Shown in pieces: positions 1 to 6,099 of a stretch of DNA of 6,744 nucleotides. Each line of letters opens with the position of its first letter. The first letter of the stretch is position 1. A model generated the notes under the pieces. That model saw only the letters and a list, made by a program, of their open reading frames with translations, did no database searches and was not told where the DNA came from. The stretch lies in contig JAUHWJ010000105.1 in NCBI GenBank assembly GCA_030424705.1, positions 1-6,744 of the forward strand, read 5' to 3'. The position numbers were made by a program, and so were the translations under genes. Origin of the DNA: Alphaproteobacteria bacterium (lineage in GTDB: Bacteria; Pseudomonadota; Alphaproteobacteria; Rhodobacterales; Rhodobacteraceae).

Positions 1-59
1 AGGCCGACGGCGCCCATGCCCATGAGGGCGGCGCGGCGGCTGATAGGCGTGCGAATCAT
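1..59 (-). CDS. N-terminus of a probable Tat-exported protein (cut by window edge)
   Basis: Only the first 19 codons are present; the gene runs off the left edge. The visible peptide begins MIRTPISRRAALMGMGAVG. It has a short polar start, a twin-arginine block (Ser8-Arg9-Arg10-Ala-Ala-Leu-Met) and the beginning of a hydrophobic Ala/Gly/Met stretch. This fits the S/T-R-R-x-phi-phi pattern of a Tat signal peptide, so the mature protein is probably exported folded, often with a cofactor. The ATG at 59-57 is supported by a GGGAG ribosome binding site (66-70) six bases upstream. It lies 103 bases downstream of the hydrolase gene and in the same direction. Nothing about its enzymatic role can be said from the visible part. 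The call rests on the start, RBS and signal motif agreeing. Confidence 0.66.
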   Translation of the reverse strand, partial: MIRTPISRRAALMGMGAVG

Positions 60-162
60 GGTCATCTCCCTGCGTCGCGTTGATCGCGGTGTCGCTTGGA
101 GCAAGATCATCGCATCGCCGCGCCGCATTCAAGGGGTTTTTGCGGCGCCGCGGCGCCAAGGC
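60..162 (-). other. Intergenic region with a GC palindrome and a weak promoter candidate
   Basis: This gap separates the hydrolase stop from the Tat-protein start. A perfect 14-bp palindrome, GGCGCCGCGGCGCC, lies at 144-157. On the minus strand it is followed by an A run, not a T run, so it is not a standard intrinsic terminator, although it could still form a hairpin in RNA. Further downstream on the minus strand, CTTGAAT near 129-135 resembles a -35 box, but the sequence 17 bases on is a poor -10 match. I therefore mark a promoter here only as possible. Confidence 0.3.
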
Positions 163-1185
163 TCAGCCAGGGAAGTCGGCCAGCAATCCCTCGACTTCGG
201 CGCGGATCGCCGCCTCGTCCGCCTTGTCGAATTCCGGGTTCCCCGCGCGGTGGCCATAATCCGAAACGATGGGGACGAGCCGCCCGCCGGGGATCATCGC
301 CGTCTCGATCTCGCTGTCGCGCTGCGTGAAGTAGAGATCGGTGGTCGCGGGCATGACCACGCTCCGCGCCCGGATCGCGCCGAGCGCGGCGGCGAGGTCC
401 CCGCGATAGGTCTCGTTGGCGGAAATGTCCGAGCCGATCCAGGTGTCGATCATCGAGAGGAGATTCATCGGGTCCCGCCGCAGGAAATTCCCCTCCCACG
501 CCCGCAGGAGGTAATCCTCGACGGAGGCGAAGCCCATGCCCGCCCAGAGCCTGTCCCGATAGAAGGCCTGGCTCATCGCCCAGCCGGCGTAGATGCGCGC
601 GAAGGCCCGGAGGCCGCGGACCGGCCGCGCCTCGAACCACTCCCCGTTCCAGCCCGGATCGGCGGTGAGCGCGGCGCGCAATCCTTCGAGGAAGAGCCGG
701 TTGTGCGGGCTCGTGCGGGCCGAGGTGCAGGTGACGCAGAGCCGCTCCACCCTCTCGGGCCGGAGCGCGGCCCAGTGGAGCGCCTGCTGCCCGCCCATCG
801 ACCAGCCATAGGCGAGCGCGATCCGCTCCACCCCGAACTTCTCCTCCAGAAGCCGCTCCTGCGCCGCGAGATTGTCGAGATGGGAGAAGGCGGGGGCCCG
901 CCCCATCGCGAAGGGCTCGGGGAGCGTGGACGGCGAGGTCGAGAGCCCGTTCCCGAACTGGTTCGGGATGACGATGAAGAACCGCTTCGGGTCCATAATC
1001 CGGCCCTCGCCGATCAGCCACTCGATGTCCGCGTCATGCGCGCCATAGGAGGTCGGATAGAGGATGAGGTTGGATTTCGCCGCGTTCAGCGTCCCGTAGG
1101 TCCGGTAGGCGAGGCGCGCCGAGGGGAGCGTCACGCCGCAGGCGAGCGTGAAGCGGCCAAGGTCGAAGAGTTCGGTTTCCGGCAT
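163..1185 (-). CDS. MetX-like alpha/beta hydrolase (putative esterase/acyltransferase)
   Basis: This is a 340-residue alpha/beta-hydrolase of the homoserine O-acetyltransferase superfamily. The nucleophile elbow GWSMGG places the catalytic Ser at 129. The likely acid is Asp283 (ATTDLYF) and the His is His312 (DYGHRAGNP), in the usual order and spacing. An oxyanion-side segment NQFGNGLSTSPS lies at 75-86. True MetX enzymes normally carry GGSxGGMQ at the elbow and YGHDxFL around the His. Here the residues are GWSMGGQQ and YGHRAGNP, which resembles the MetX-like putative esterase branch (sometimes called E22-type) and not a methionine-pathway enzyme. No signal peptide is seen, so it is probably cytoplasmic. 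The ATG at 1185 has GGGGGA (1191-1196) five bases upstream. It stands alone, with no metW-type partner next to it. The fold and triad are secure, but the substrate is unknown; homoserine or another acyl acceptor cannot be excluded. Confidence 0.85.
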   Translation of the reverse strand: MPETELFDLGRFTLACGVTLPSARLAYRTYGTLNAAKSNLILYPTSYGAHDADIEWLIGEGRIMDPKRFFIVIPNQFGNGLSTSPSTLPEPFAMGRAPAFSHLDNLAAQERLLEEKFGVERIALAYGWSMGGQQALHWAALRPERVERLCVTCTSARTSPHNRLFLEGLRAALTADPGWNGEWFEARPVRGLRAFARIYAGWAMSQAFYRDRLWAGMGFASVEDYLLRAWEGNFLRRDPMNLLSMIDTWIGSDISANETYRGDLAAALGAIRARSVVMPATTDLYFTQRDSEIETAMIPGGRLVPIVSDYGHRAGNPEFDKADEAAIRAEVEGLLADFPG

Positions 1186-1216
1186 CGGCTTCCCCCGCGT
1201 GACGCAGCGAGGCTAA

Positions 1217-1250
1217 GCACGCGTGCGCCCGGCCCGCAAGCGCGGGCCGG
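1217..1250 (-). terminator. Candidate hairpin between the PRC-barrel and hydrolase genes
   Basis: A perfect 9-bp stem (CCGGCCCGC at 1229-1237, GCGGGCCGG at 1242-1250) closes a 4-base loop just after the PRC-barrel stop codon. Next to it, at 1217-1226, is a 10-bp palindrome GCACGCGTGC. Neither is followed by a T run on the minus strand, so this is not a classical intrinsic terminator. A GC-rich 3' hairpin that stabilises the upstream mRNA or slows polymerase is a reasonable inference. Confidence 0.4.
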
Positions 1251-1271
1251 TCGGCGTCGCCTGAAGGGCGA

Positions 1272-1748
1272 TTACTGCGTGATGGTCGCCCGCGGCGCCT
1301 CGGCCCGCTGCTCGGGGTCGAAGGCCGGGGCGGCCTCGAGCGCCGCGCGCGTCATCTCGACGACGAGGAAGGGTTCGGAATCGCCCTCCGTCATGGTCGT
1401 CAGGTCGGTCATGTCGAGCGCGACGTCCTTCTCCCCGATGCCGAGGAAGCCGCCGACGCCGATGATCACCGCATCCACGCCGCCATCGGCGGAAAGCATG
1501 ATGTCGTTGATCTCGCCGATATCGTCCCAGCGGTCGCCCGCCTCGGCCGAGCGGACATAGACGCGCTCGCCCATCAGCTCGGAGGCGAGCGCGCCGCTCA
1601 TTGCGGAGGGAACGGCGTCCGCCGGCATGGCCTGCACGCCCTTGTCCATCGGGGCGGCGGAGGGAGCGGTCCTGGTCGCGCTCTGCGCCCAGGCGCCGGC
1701 GCCGAGCATGGAGAGGGTGAGGGCGGTTCCAAGAAGGAGCGGTTTCAT
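1272..1748 (-). CDS. Exported PRC-barrel domain protein
   Basis: The product is 158 residues. Residues 1-21 form a Sec signal peptide (Lys2, a Leu/Ala/Gly core, cleavage likely after Ala-Trp-Ala before Gln22). A low-complexity Ala/Pro/Ser/Met linker covers about 23-55. One PRC-barrel domain follows at about 57-117, with the typical GERVYV start, an IGEINDIML strand, VDAVIIGVGGFLGIGEKDVAL and a Leu/Thr tail. PRC-barrels are small beta-barrel folds found in ribosome maturation, photosynthetic reaction centres and many alphaproteobacterial envelope or stress proteins; the exported form has no defined biochemical role. I chose the ATG at 1748 because AAAGGA (1756-1761) lies seven bases upstream and the signal peptide begins there. 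A longer frame to 1892 adds only an Arg-rich, non-protein-like segment. A candidate EcfG promoter lies about 55 bases upstream, which suggests induction in the general stress response. The gene appears monocistronic. Confidence 0.87.
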   Translation of the reverse strand: MKPLLLGTALTLSMLGAGAWAQSATRTAPSAAPMDKGVQAMPADAVPSAMSGALASELMGERVYVRSAEAGDRWDDIGEINDIMLSADGGVDAVIIGVGGFLGIGEKDVALDMTDLTTMTEGDSEPFLVVEMTRAALEAAPAFDPEQRAEAPRATITQ

Positions 1749-1755
1749 CTGCGTA

Positions 1756-1761
1756 TCCTTT
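1756..1761 (-). promoter_or_regulatory. Ribosome binding site fixing the PRC-barrel start
   Basis: AAAGGA lies seven bases before the ATG at 1748. It decides the start in favour of the signal-peptide methionine over the in-frame ATG at 1892, which has no such site immediately upstream and overlaps the SMR-like gene's stop codon. Confidence 0.7.
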
Positions 1762-1803
1762 CGCTTGTCCCGGGCCCGGGGGCGGCCCGTTTCATGGCTG
1801 GAT

Positions 1804-1828
1804 AACGCCTTGTTCCAGCGGCGGTTCC
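1804..1828 (-). promoter_or_regulatory. Candidate EcfG (general stress sigma factor) promoter
   Basis: On the minus strand, GGAAC (1828-1824) is followed after exactly 16 bases by CGTT (1807-1804). This matches the alphaproteobacterial EcfG promoter consensus GGAAC-N16/17-CGTT in both elements. Transcription would begin near 1797, leaving a leader of about 50 bases before the PRC-barrel ATG. A second GGAAC (1816-1812) sits inside the spacer, but it is too close to this CGTT to serve as its -35 element. The position, immediately upstream of an exported PRC-barrel gene, fits known stress regulon membership of such genes. The call rests on sequence match only; no start site has been mapped. Confidence 0.6.
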
Positions 1829-1888
1829 GCGGGCCCCTCACGAAGCGTCGCGATCGGAAACGAAGGGTGAGGGCGGCCCTGCGCCGCG

Positions 1889-2215
1889 TCATGCGCTCCG
1901 CATCATCACGAGCACCGAGGCGACCGCGAGCGCGACGCCCGCCGCCTCCCGCAATCCGAAAGCCTCCCGGAAGACGAACGTCCCGAGCGCCGTCATCAGG
2001 AGGATCGTGGAGGCCGAATAGAGCACCGCGGCGACGGCGAGCGAATGACTCCGCATCAGGAAGAACCAGCCGATGGCGGGGAGGCCGTAGAGCAGCGCCC
2101 CCGCCAGGAAGGCCAGCGTGGCGAGGCCGCCCTCACGCCCCGAGGCGAGCTTGATGAAGTAGTCCCCCACCACCGTCGCCCCGGTGATCGCCGCGAGGAT
2201 CAGCACCGTCTTCAC
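1889..2215 (-). CDS. SMR/EamA-like four-helix membrane transporter
   Basis: The product is 108 residues with four predicted membrane helices, at about 3-21, 31-51, 56-79 and 86-104, the size and layout of the small multidrug resistance/ArnE-like group. Such proteins work as dimers in the inner membrane as drug/proton antiporters, metabolite exporters or lipid-linked sugar flippases. By ungapped comparison with EmrE, the first helix keeps Gly17 and the Lys/Ser/Gly end, but the essential proton- and substrate-binding Glu14 is Thr here, with Asp18 one turn later. It is therefore unlikely to be a classical cation-drug exporter. The start is GTG at 2215. GAGGG (2223-2227) lies seven bases upstream and overlaps the stop codon of the VPLPA gene, ten bases away, so translation is probably coupled. 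A TTG at 2266 would add a Pro-rich tail lying over the upstream gene and is not preferred. Substrate unknown. Confidence 0.78.
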   Translation of the reverse strand: MKTVLILAAITGATVVGDYFIKLASGREGGLATLAFLAGALLYGLPAIGWFFLMRSHSLAVAAVLYSASTILLMTALGTFVFREAFGLREAAGVALAVASVLVMMRSA

Positions 2216-2225
2216 CGGCGGACCC

Positions 2226-3059
2226 TCAGGCGGCGGCCCGCCGGGCGCGCGCGGCGAGAAGCGCAAGCGCCGAGACGAGGAGAAGGGCCGGCGCCGGCAG
2301 CGGCACGGGCGCCGCCGCGCCCGCCGGCGTCCCGGTCAGCTGGAACGGGGAGGCGAGCCCTTCCACCGCGCCCGGATCCACGAAGACCCAGCGCGCGAAT
2401 TCGTTGATCGGCGCGTTCGCGATGATGCTCAGGGAATAGAAATAATCGAAAGTCTCCCCCGGCTCCAGCCGCCCGAGGTCGAGCGTCACCCGCTGAAAGG
2501 GATACTGGACGGCGCCGCCGGGGGAGGCCTGCGCGCCGTTCAGCGGGTCTCCGAACTCCTCATAATCGGAGACGAAATCCGTCGCGGTCAGGACGCCGGT
2601 CGCGCTGAAATCCCCGAACGGGAATTCGCCGGTCGCCACGTCGAGCGTCAGGGTCGAACCCGTCCCCGCGACGAGGTTCAGAAACCCCTCGACGACGATG
2701 AAGCTCGCGCTCAGATCGATTGGAAAGGCCGTGTCGTTCTCATAGGTTTCGAGCTGCGTGACCCTCGTCGTCAGCGTCCCCGAGGTGAAGAGCCCCGCGT
2801 CGATGCCGAAGAACCCGCTCGACGCCATACCGACGCTGGCCTGGAACCCGCCCGAGCCGCCGCCGATGAAGGCGGAAAGCGCGCGGGTATAGCGGGCGTC
2901 GTCCCTGACCATTTCGCTGTCGGCGCTCTGGGCGATCACGTTCCCCATCCGGTCCACGAAACTGGCCTCGACGCTGCGGATGCCGAGATCGAGCGTGAGC
3001 GCGGCGGCCTCCGCGGCGGGGAGGAGAAGGAGGGCGAGGGCGGCGAGGGGGCGTTTCAT
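2226..3059 (-). CDS. VPLPA-CTERM sorting-domain surface/secreted protein
   Basis: The product is 277 residues. Residues 1-20 form a Sec signal peptide (Lys2-Arg3, a Leu/Ala core, Ala-rich cleavage region). The 230-residue body is rich in Gly, Thr, Ser and Phe/Tyr, has no Cys, and looks like an all-beta extracellular domain that I cannot assign to a known family. The C-terminus is diagnostic: VPLPA at 252-256, a Leu/Ala helix at about 257-270 and a basic tail RARR at 271-274. This tripartite signal belongs to the PEP-CTERM class, VPLPA variant, processed by a dedicated exosortase and typical of alphaproteobacteria such as Rhodobacterales. The protein should be exported, held in the inner membrane by its tail, then cut and released or anchored. 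The ATG at 3059 has AGGAG (3067-3071) seven bases upstream; a longer frame to 3110 overlaps araC and has no RBS support. It lies 26 bases after the AraC regulator and 10 before the SMR-like gene. Confidence 0.84.
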   Translation of the reverse strand: MKRPLAALALLLLPAAEAAALTLDLGIRSVEASFVDRMGNVIAQSADSEMVRDDARYTRALSAFIGGGSGGFQASVGMASSGFFGIDAGLFTSGTLTTRVTQLETYENDTAFPIDLSASFIVVEGFLNLVAGTGSTLTLDVATGEFPFGDFSATGVLTATDFVSDYEEFGDPLNGAQASPGGAVQYPFQRVTLDLGRLEPGETFDYFYSLSIIANAPINEFARWVFVDPGAVEGLASPFQLTGTPAGAAAPVPLPAPALLLVSALALLAARARRAAA

Positions 3060-3077
3060 TCCGTGGCTCCTGCGATT

Positions 3078-3096
3078 GTTCGACCTTAAGTCGAAC
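3078..3096. promoter_or_regulatory. Perfect inverted repeat across the araC stop codon
   Basis: GTTCGAC (3078-3084) and GTCGAAC (3090-3096) are perfect 7-bp arms around a 5-base CTTAA centre. The TAA stop of the AraC-family gene (3088-3086) lies inside it, and the sorted-protein ATG is 18 bases further on. It may be a protein-binding operator for the downstream pair or a small RNA hairpin at the gene junction. No T run follows, so it is not an intrinsic terminator. AraC-family proteins usually prefer direct repeats, so the neighbouring regulator is not the automatic ligand. Confidence 0.45.
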
Positions 3097-4126
3097 CTCG
3101 CCGCCCCCACCCAGCTCCGCTATCCGCCCCCGGCGCCGCTTGTCCGGTTTCGGCGGAAAAGCGGCGCCGCCCGCGGGCCAGCGTCTCCGAGGGCGCCTCC
3201 CCGAAGGCTTCGAGATAGGCGCCGGAGAAGCGGCCGAGATGGAGGAAGCCGAAGCGGAAGGCCGCATCCGTCACGCTCGCCGCCTCCCCCCGCTCCAGCG
3301 ACGCGCGCGCGGCGCGAAGCCGGGCGTGGCGGAGATAAGCCATGGGCGAAAGCCCCGTCGCATCCCGAAAATGGGCGCTGAGCGCCCTTCCCGAGACGCC
3401 CGCCTCCGCCACGATGCAGTCGAGCCGGAGCGGCTGATCGAGATTCGCTTCGATGAAGTCGATGGCCCGCTTCACGTCCCGCGTCGCGGGCGCGCGCGCC
3501 CGCCGCTCGAAGAGCGCTGCATGGGAATGATCGTGGTGCAGGAGAAGGGTGTTGAGCACCGTCTCCACGAAATTCGCCGCCCGGAGCGGGTCGGCGAAGA
3601 CGTCCCGCCCGCCGTCCTGCGCTTCGGCGACGAGGAGCATCGCATCCCGCACGATCCGTCCCGGTCCGGAGCCGAAGTCGAGCCTCGGGGCGAAGACGAC
3701 ATCGCCCGTCACCGGCGCGCCCGCCAGCGCGGAGAGGCGTCGGCGCACCGTCTCCCGCGAAATCGAAAGGGCCAGCCTGCGGGACCGCGCTCCGCAGCGC
3801 ATGACCTGCGCCGCGCCGGGGGAGGCGACCATGGTGCGCGCGGCCGAACAGGCTTCGAGCCCGTCTTCCCCCGTCGCCGCCATCTCGCCCTCCAGCGGCA
3901 GCGAGAGGCTGTAATCCCCCCGCTCCGCAGGCGCTCCGATCTCGACGCTGGCGCCGTAGCGGATGTAGCTGAGATACATTCCCGGAGCGTAGATCGTGTT
4001 GAAGAGGGCGTAGGCGCCGTGCGGCTCGCGCGAGCCCCGCGCTTTAAGCATCAGGCTCTTTGTCGCGAGATAGTCCCGCGCCTCGTCCGCGCAGCGCGCG
4101 GTGAAAATCCGTTCCCGATCCATCAT
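3086..4126 (-). CDS. AraC-family transcriptional regulator
   Basis: The product is 346 residues. The N-terminal half (about 20-200) looks like the AraC-binding-like/cupin sensor domain, with no clear ligand. The C-terminal part (about 214-318) is the AraC DNA-binding domain with two helix-turn-helix units: the first around 236-257 (IVAEAGVSGRALSAHFRDATG), the second around 284-308, ending in the family signature FGF-LHLGRFSGAYLEAFGEAPSETL. A disordered Gly/Ala/Arg tail follows. It should be a cytoplasmic DNA-binding activator or repressor. The ATG at 4126 is chosen because GGAG (4136-4139) lies nine bases upstream; a second ATG follows at once. An in-frame TTG at 4192 would add 22 Arg-rich residues and lacks a good RBS. 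It lies 115 bases after ugpC and 26 before the VPLPA gene. Its targets may be the VPLPA/SMR pair (inferred from co-orientation and spacing), ugp, or unlinked genes. Confidence 0.88.
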   Translation of the reverse strand: MMDRERIFTARCADEARDYLATKSLMLKARGSREPHGAYALFNTIYAPGMYLSYIRYGASVEIGAPAERGDYSLSLPLEGEMAATGEDGLEACSAARTMVASPGAAQVMRCGARSRRLALSISRETVRRRLSALAGAPVTGDVVFAPRLDFGSGPGRIVRDAMLLVAEAQDGGRDVFADPLRAANFVETVLNTLLLHHDHSHAALFERRARAPATRDVKRAIDFIEANLDQPLRLDCIVAEAGVSGRALSAHFRDATGLSPMAYLRHARLRAARASLERGEAASVTDAAFRFGFLHLGRFSGAYLEAFGEAPSETLARGRRRFSAETGQAAPGADSGAGWGRRGST

Positions 4127-4241
4127 GGCGCGACGCTCCGGCCAAAAACGCGACAACGAGGCGAGCGTGAGCGCGCGCCGCCGGTCGATCAAGCGTCTTC
4201 AGGCATGACTTGTGCGATTTCGCACCGAATTCACCCGGCGG
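4127..4241 (-). other. ugpC-araC intergenic region with an inverted repeat
   Basis: This gap probably carries the end of the ugp transcript and the araC promoter. A perfect 6-bp inverted repeat, GTGCGA-TT-TCGCAC, lies at 4212-4225, about 16 bases after the ugpC stop codon. In RNA it would give a 5-bp stem with a 4-base loop, without a T run, so as a terminator it is weak. It could equally be an operator upstream of araC. I see no convincing sigma-70 -35/-10 pair in the remainder. Confidence 0.4.
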
Positions 4242-5249
4242 TCACGCCGCCCGCCGCCCCTCCGCGTCAAAGGCGTGGAGCGAGGCGCGCTCCGCCGTCA
4301 GCGCCACCGCCTCGCCCGGCGCGTGGCGCGCATGGGCGGCGACGCGGGCGATGACAGGGGCCTCGGCGCCCTTCACCGCGACATGGGCGAAGCGGTCCGC
4401 GCCAAGGTCCTCCACCAGCTTCACCACGCCGTCGAGCCGCACCTCCCCCGCGCCTCCGACCGTCAGCGCCTCGGGCCGCACGCCGACATGCGGGGCGTTG
4501 GCGCCGATCAGCGCGCCGGGGAGGAAGTTCATCGGCGGCGCGCCGATGAATTCGGCTACGAAGCGGGTGGCGGGCCGGTCATAGATCTCCCGCGGGGCGC
4601 CGATCTGCTCGATCCGCCCGGCGTTCATCACCACGATCCGGTCCGCGAGGCTCATCGCCTCCACCTGGTCGTGCGTGACATAGATGAAGGTGGCGCGGAG
4701 CCGCTGGTGCAGCTCCTTCAGCTCCGCCCGCATGTGGCCGCGCAGCTTCGCGTCGAGGTTGGAGAGCGGCTCGTCGAGCAGGAACGCCTTCGGCTCCCGC
4801 ACCAGCGCCCGGCCCATGGCGACGCGCTGGCGCTGCCCGCCGGAAAGCTGCCGCGGCTTCCGGTCGAGATAATCGCCGAGCTGGAGGATCTTCGCCGCCT
4901 CCGCAATCCGCGCCTCGATCTCCGCCTTCGGGGTGCGCATGTTGCGGAGGCCGTAGGACATGTTCTCCCGCACCGTCATGTGCGGATAGAGCGCGTAGTT
5001 CTGGAACACCATGGCGATGTCCCGCTCCCCCGGCTCCTTGCGGTTCACCACGTCGCCGCCGATCCGGATTTCCCCGCCCGTGATCTCCTCCAGCCCGGCG
5101 ACCATGCGCAGAAGCGTGGACTTGCCGCAGCCCGAGGGGCCGACGAGGACGACGAACTCCCCGTCCGCCACCTCCACATCGGCGCCGTGGATCGCCGTCA
5201 CGCCGCCGGGATAGACCTTCTTCACGCCCCGGAGGGAGAGACCCGCCAT
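4242..5249 (-). CDS. ugpC: Glycerol-3-phosphate ABC transporter, ATP-binding subunit UgpC
   Basis: The product is 335 residues, slightly shorter than E. coli UgpC (about 356). All nucleotide-binding motifs are intact: Walker [10 protein letters not shown] (37-45), Q-loop [10 protein letters not shown] (82-90, Gln83), ABC signature LSGGQ (135-139), Walker B FLLDEP (156-161), D-loop SNLD (163-166) and switch His193. From about 235 a MalK/UgpC-type OB-fold regulatory domain follows, with the GVRPE motif at 256-260. The protein forms a dimer on the cytoplasmic face and powers UgpA-UgpE for uptake of sn-glycerol-3-phosphate and glycerophosphodiesters. The ATG at 5249 has AGGAG (5257-5261) seven bases upstream and starts one base after the ugpE stop. 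The ATPase alone could serve other CUT1 sugar systems; the Ugp assignment comes mainly from its two permease partners. Confidence 0.93.
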   Translation of the reverse strand: MAGLSLRGVKKVYPGGVTAIHGADVEVADGEFVVLVGPSGCGKSTLLRMVAGLEEITGGEIRIGGDVVNRKEPGERDIAMVFQNYALYPHMTVRENMSYGLRNMRTPKAEIEARIAEAAKILQLGDYLDRKPRQLSGGQRQRVAMGRALVREPKAFLLDEPLSNLDAKLRGHMRAELKELHQRLRATFIYVTHDQVEAMSLADRIVVMNAGRIEQIGAPREIYDRPATRFVAEFIGAPPMNFLPGALIGANAPHVGVRPEALTVGGAGEVRLDGVVKLVEDLGADRFAHVAVKGAEAPVIARVAAHARHAPGEAVALTAERASLHAFDAEGRRAA

Positions 5250-5250
5250 G

Positions 5251-6099
5251 CTATTTCTCCTGCTCCACCAGCCCCTTGACGAAGAGCTTCTGCATCGAGA
5301 GCACCACGAGCACCGGCGGGATCATGGCGAGCACGGCCGTCCCCATGATGTAGTGCCAGACGGGCAGCGCCTCGCCCGAATTCGTCATCCGCTGGATGCC
5401 CATGACGATGGTGTAATACCGCTCCTCCGTCGTCACCAGCAGGGGCCAGAGATACTGGTTCCAGCCGAAGATGAAGAGGATGATGAAGAGCGCGGCGATG
5501 TTCGTGCGGCTGAGCGGCACGAGGATATCCCTGAAGAACCGCATCGGCCCCGCCCGGTCGATCCGCGCCGCCTCCACCAGCTCGTCCGGGATGGTGAGGA
5601 AGAACTGCCGGAAGAGGAAGGTCGCCGTCGCCGAGGCGACGAGCGGCAGGGAGAGGCCGGTATAGGAATTCAGCATGTCGAGCCGGACGATCACGTCATA
5701 GGTCGGCAGGATGCGCACCTCGACGGGCAGCATCAGCGTGATGAAGATCATCCAGAAGAAGCCCATCCGGAACGGGAACCGGAAATAGACGATGGCGTAG
5801 GCCGCGATGATCGAAACCGCGATCTTCCCCACCGCGATCAGCAGCGCCATGATCAGGCTGTTGAGCATCATCATGCCGACCGGCACGCCCCCCGCCTCCG
5901 GCAGGCCGCCGGCGAGAAGCTGGGAATAGTTCTCCCACCCCCGATCCCCGAACCAGAGCGGGATCGGCGAGCGCGAGAGCGCCTCCGGCCCGTGGGTCGA
6001 GGCGACGAGCGCCATCCAGACCGGGAAGCAGAGGAAGAAGACGCCGAGCAGGAGCCCGGCATGGGTCAGCACGTTCAGCCAGGGCCGGTTCTCGATCAT
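5251..6099 (-). CDS. ugpE: Glycerol-3-phosphate ABC transporter permease UgpE
   Basis: The product is 282 residues, essentially the length of E. coli UgpE (281). It has about six membrane helices, the first at about 12-33 and the last at about 253-270. Segments such as [20 protein letters not shown] (114-133), [12 protein letters not shown] (156-167), [11 protein letters not shown] (211-221) and the ending [10 protein letters not shown] are close to remembered E. coli UgpE. The EAA loop that contacts UgpC is at 176-198, but the conserved Gly of EAA-xxx-G is Arg182. UgpE pairs with UgpA to form the inner-membrane channel. Its ATG (6099-6097) overlaps the ugpA TGA by one base. The upstream site is a weak GGGTG (6108-6112), so translational coupling to ugpA is likely. 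Confidence 0.93.
   Translation of the reverse strand: MIENRPWLNVLTHAGLLLGVFFLCFPVWMALVASTHGPEALSRSPIPLWFGDRGWENYSQLLAGGLPEAGGVPVGMMMLNSLIMALLIAVGKIAVSIIAAYAIVYFRFPFRMGFFWMIFITLMLPVEVRILPTYDVIVRLDMLNSYTGLSLPLVASATATFLFRQFFLTIPDELVEAARIDRAGPMRFFRDILVPLSRTNIAALFIILFIFGWNQYLWPLLVTTEERYYTIVMGIQRMTNSGEALPVWHYIMGTAVLAMIPPVLVVLSMQKLFVKGLVEQEK

Noticed and set aside
144..157. GGCGCCGCGGCGCC palindrome as an intrinsic terminator of the hydrolase gene
   Set aside because: On the transcribed strand it is followed by A residues, not a T run. It is kept only as a possible hairpin.
16..1560. Long open frame on the plus strand (514 codons) opposite the hydrolase and PRC-barrel genes
   Set aside because: It is Arg/Glu/Pro-rich with no recognisable domain and lies antisense to two well-supported genes. 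Such frames are expected in GC-rich DNA.
1749..1892. N-terminal extension of the PRC-barrel gene to an ATG at 1892 that overlaps the SMR-like stop (ATGA)
   Set aside because: The overlap is suggestive, but the added 48 residues are Arg-rich and not protein-like, and would bury a perfect signal peptide and its ribosome site.
4127..4192. TTG start for the AraC regulator at 4192
   Set aside because: There is no good ribosome site and the extra 22 residues are Arg-rich; the ATG at 4126 has GGAG at a suitable distance.
3140..4354. Long plus-strand open frame (404 codons) opposite the AraC regulator
   Set aside because: Low-complexity Arg/Gly/Pro composition, no domain, and antisense to a clear AraC-family gene.
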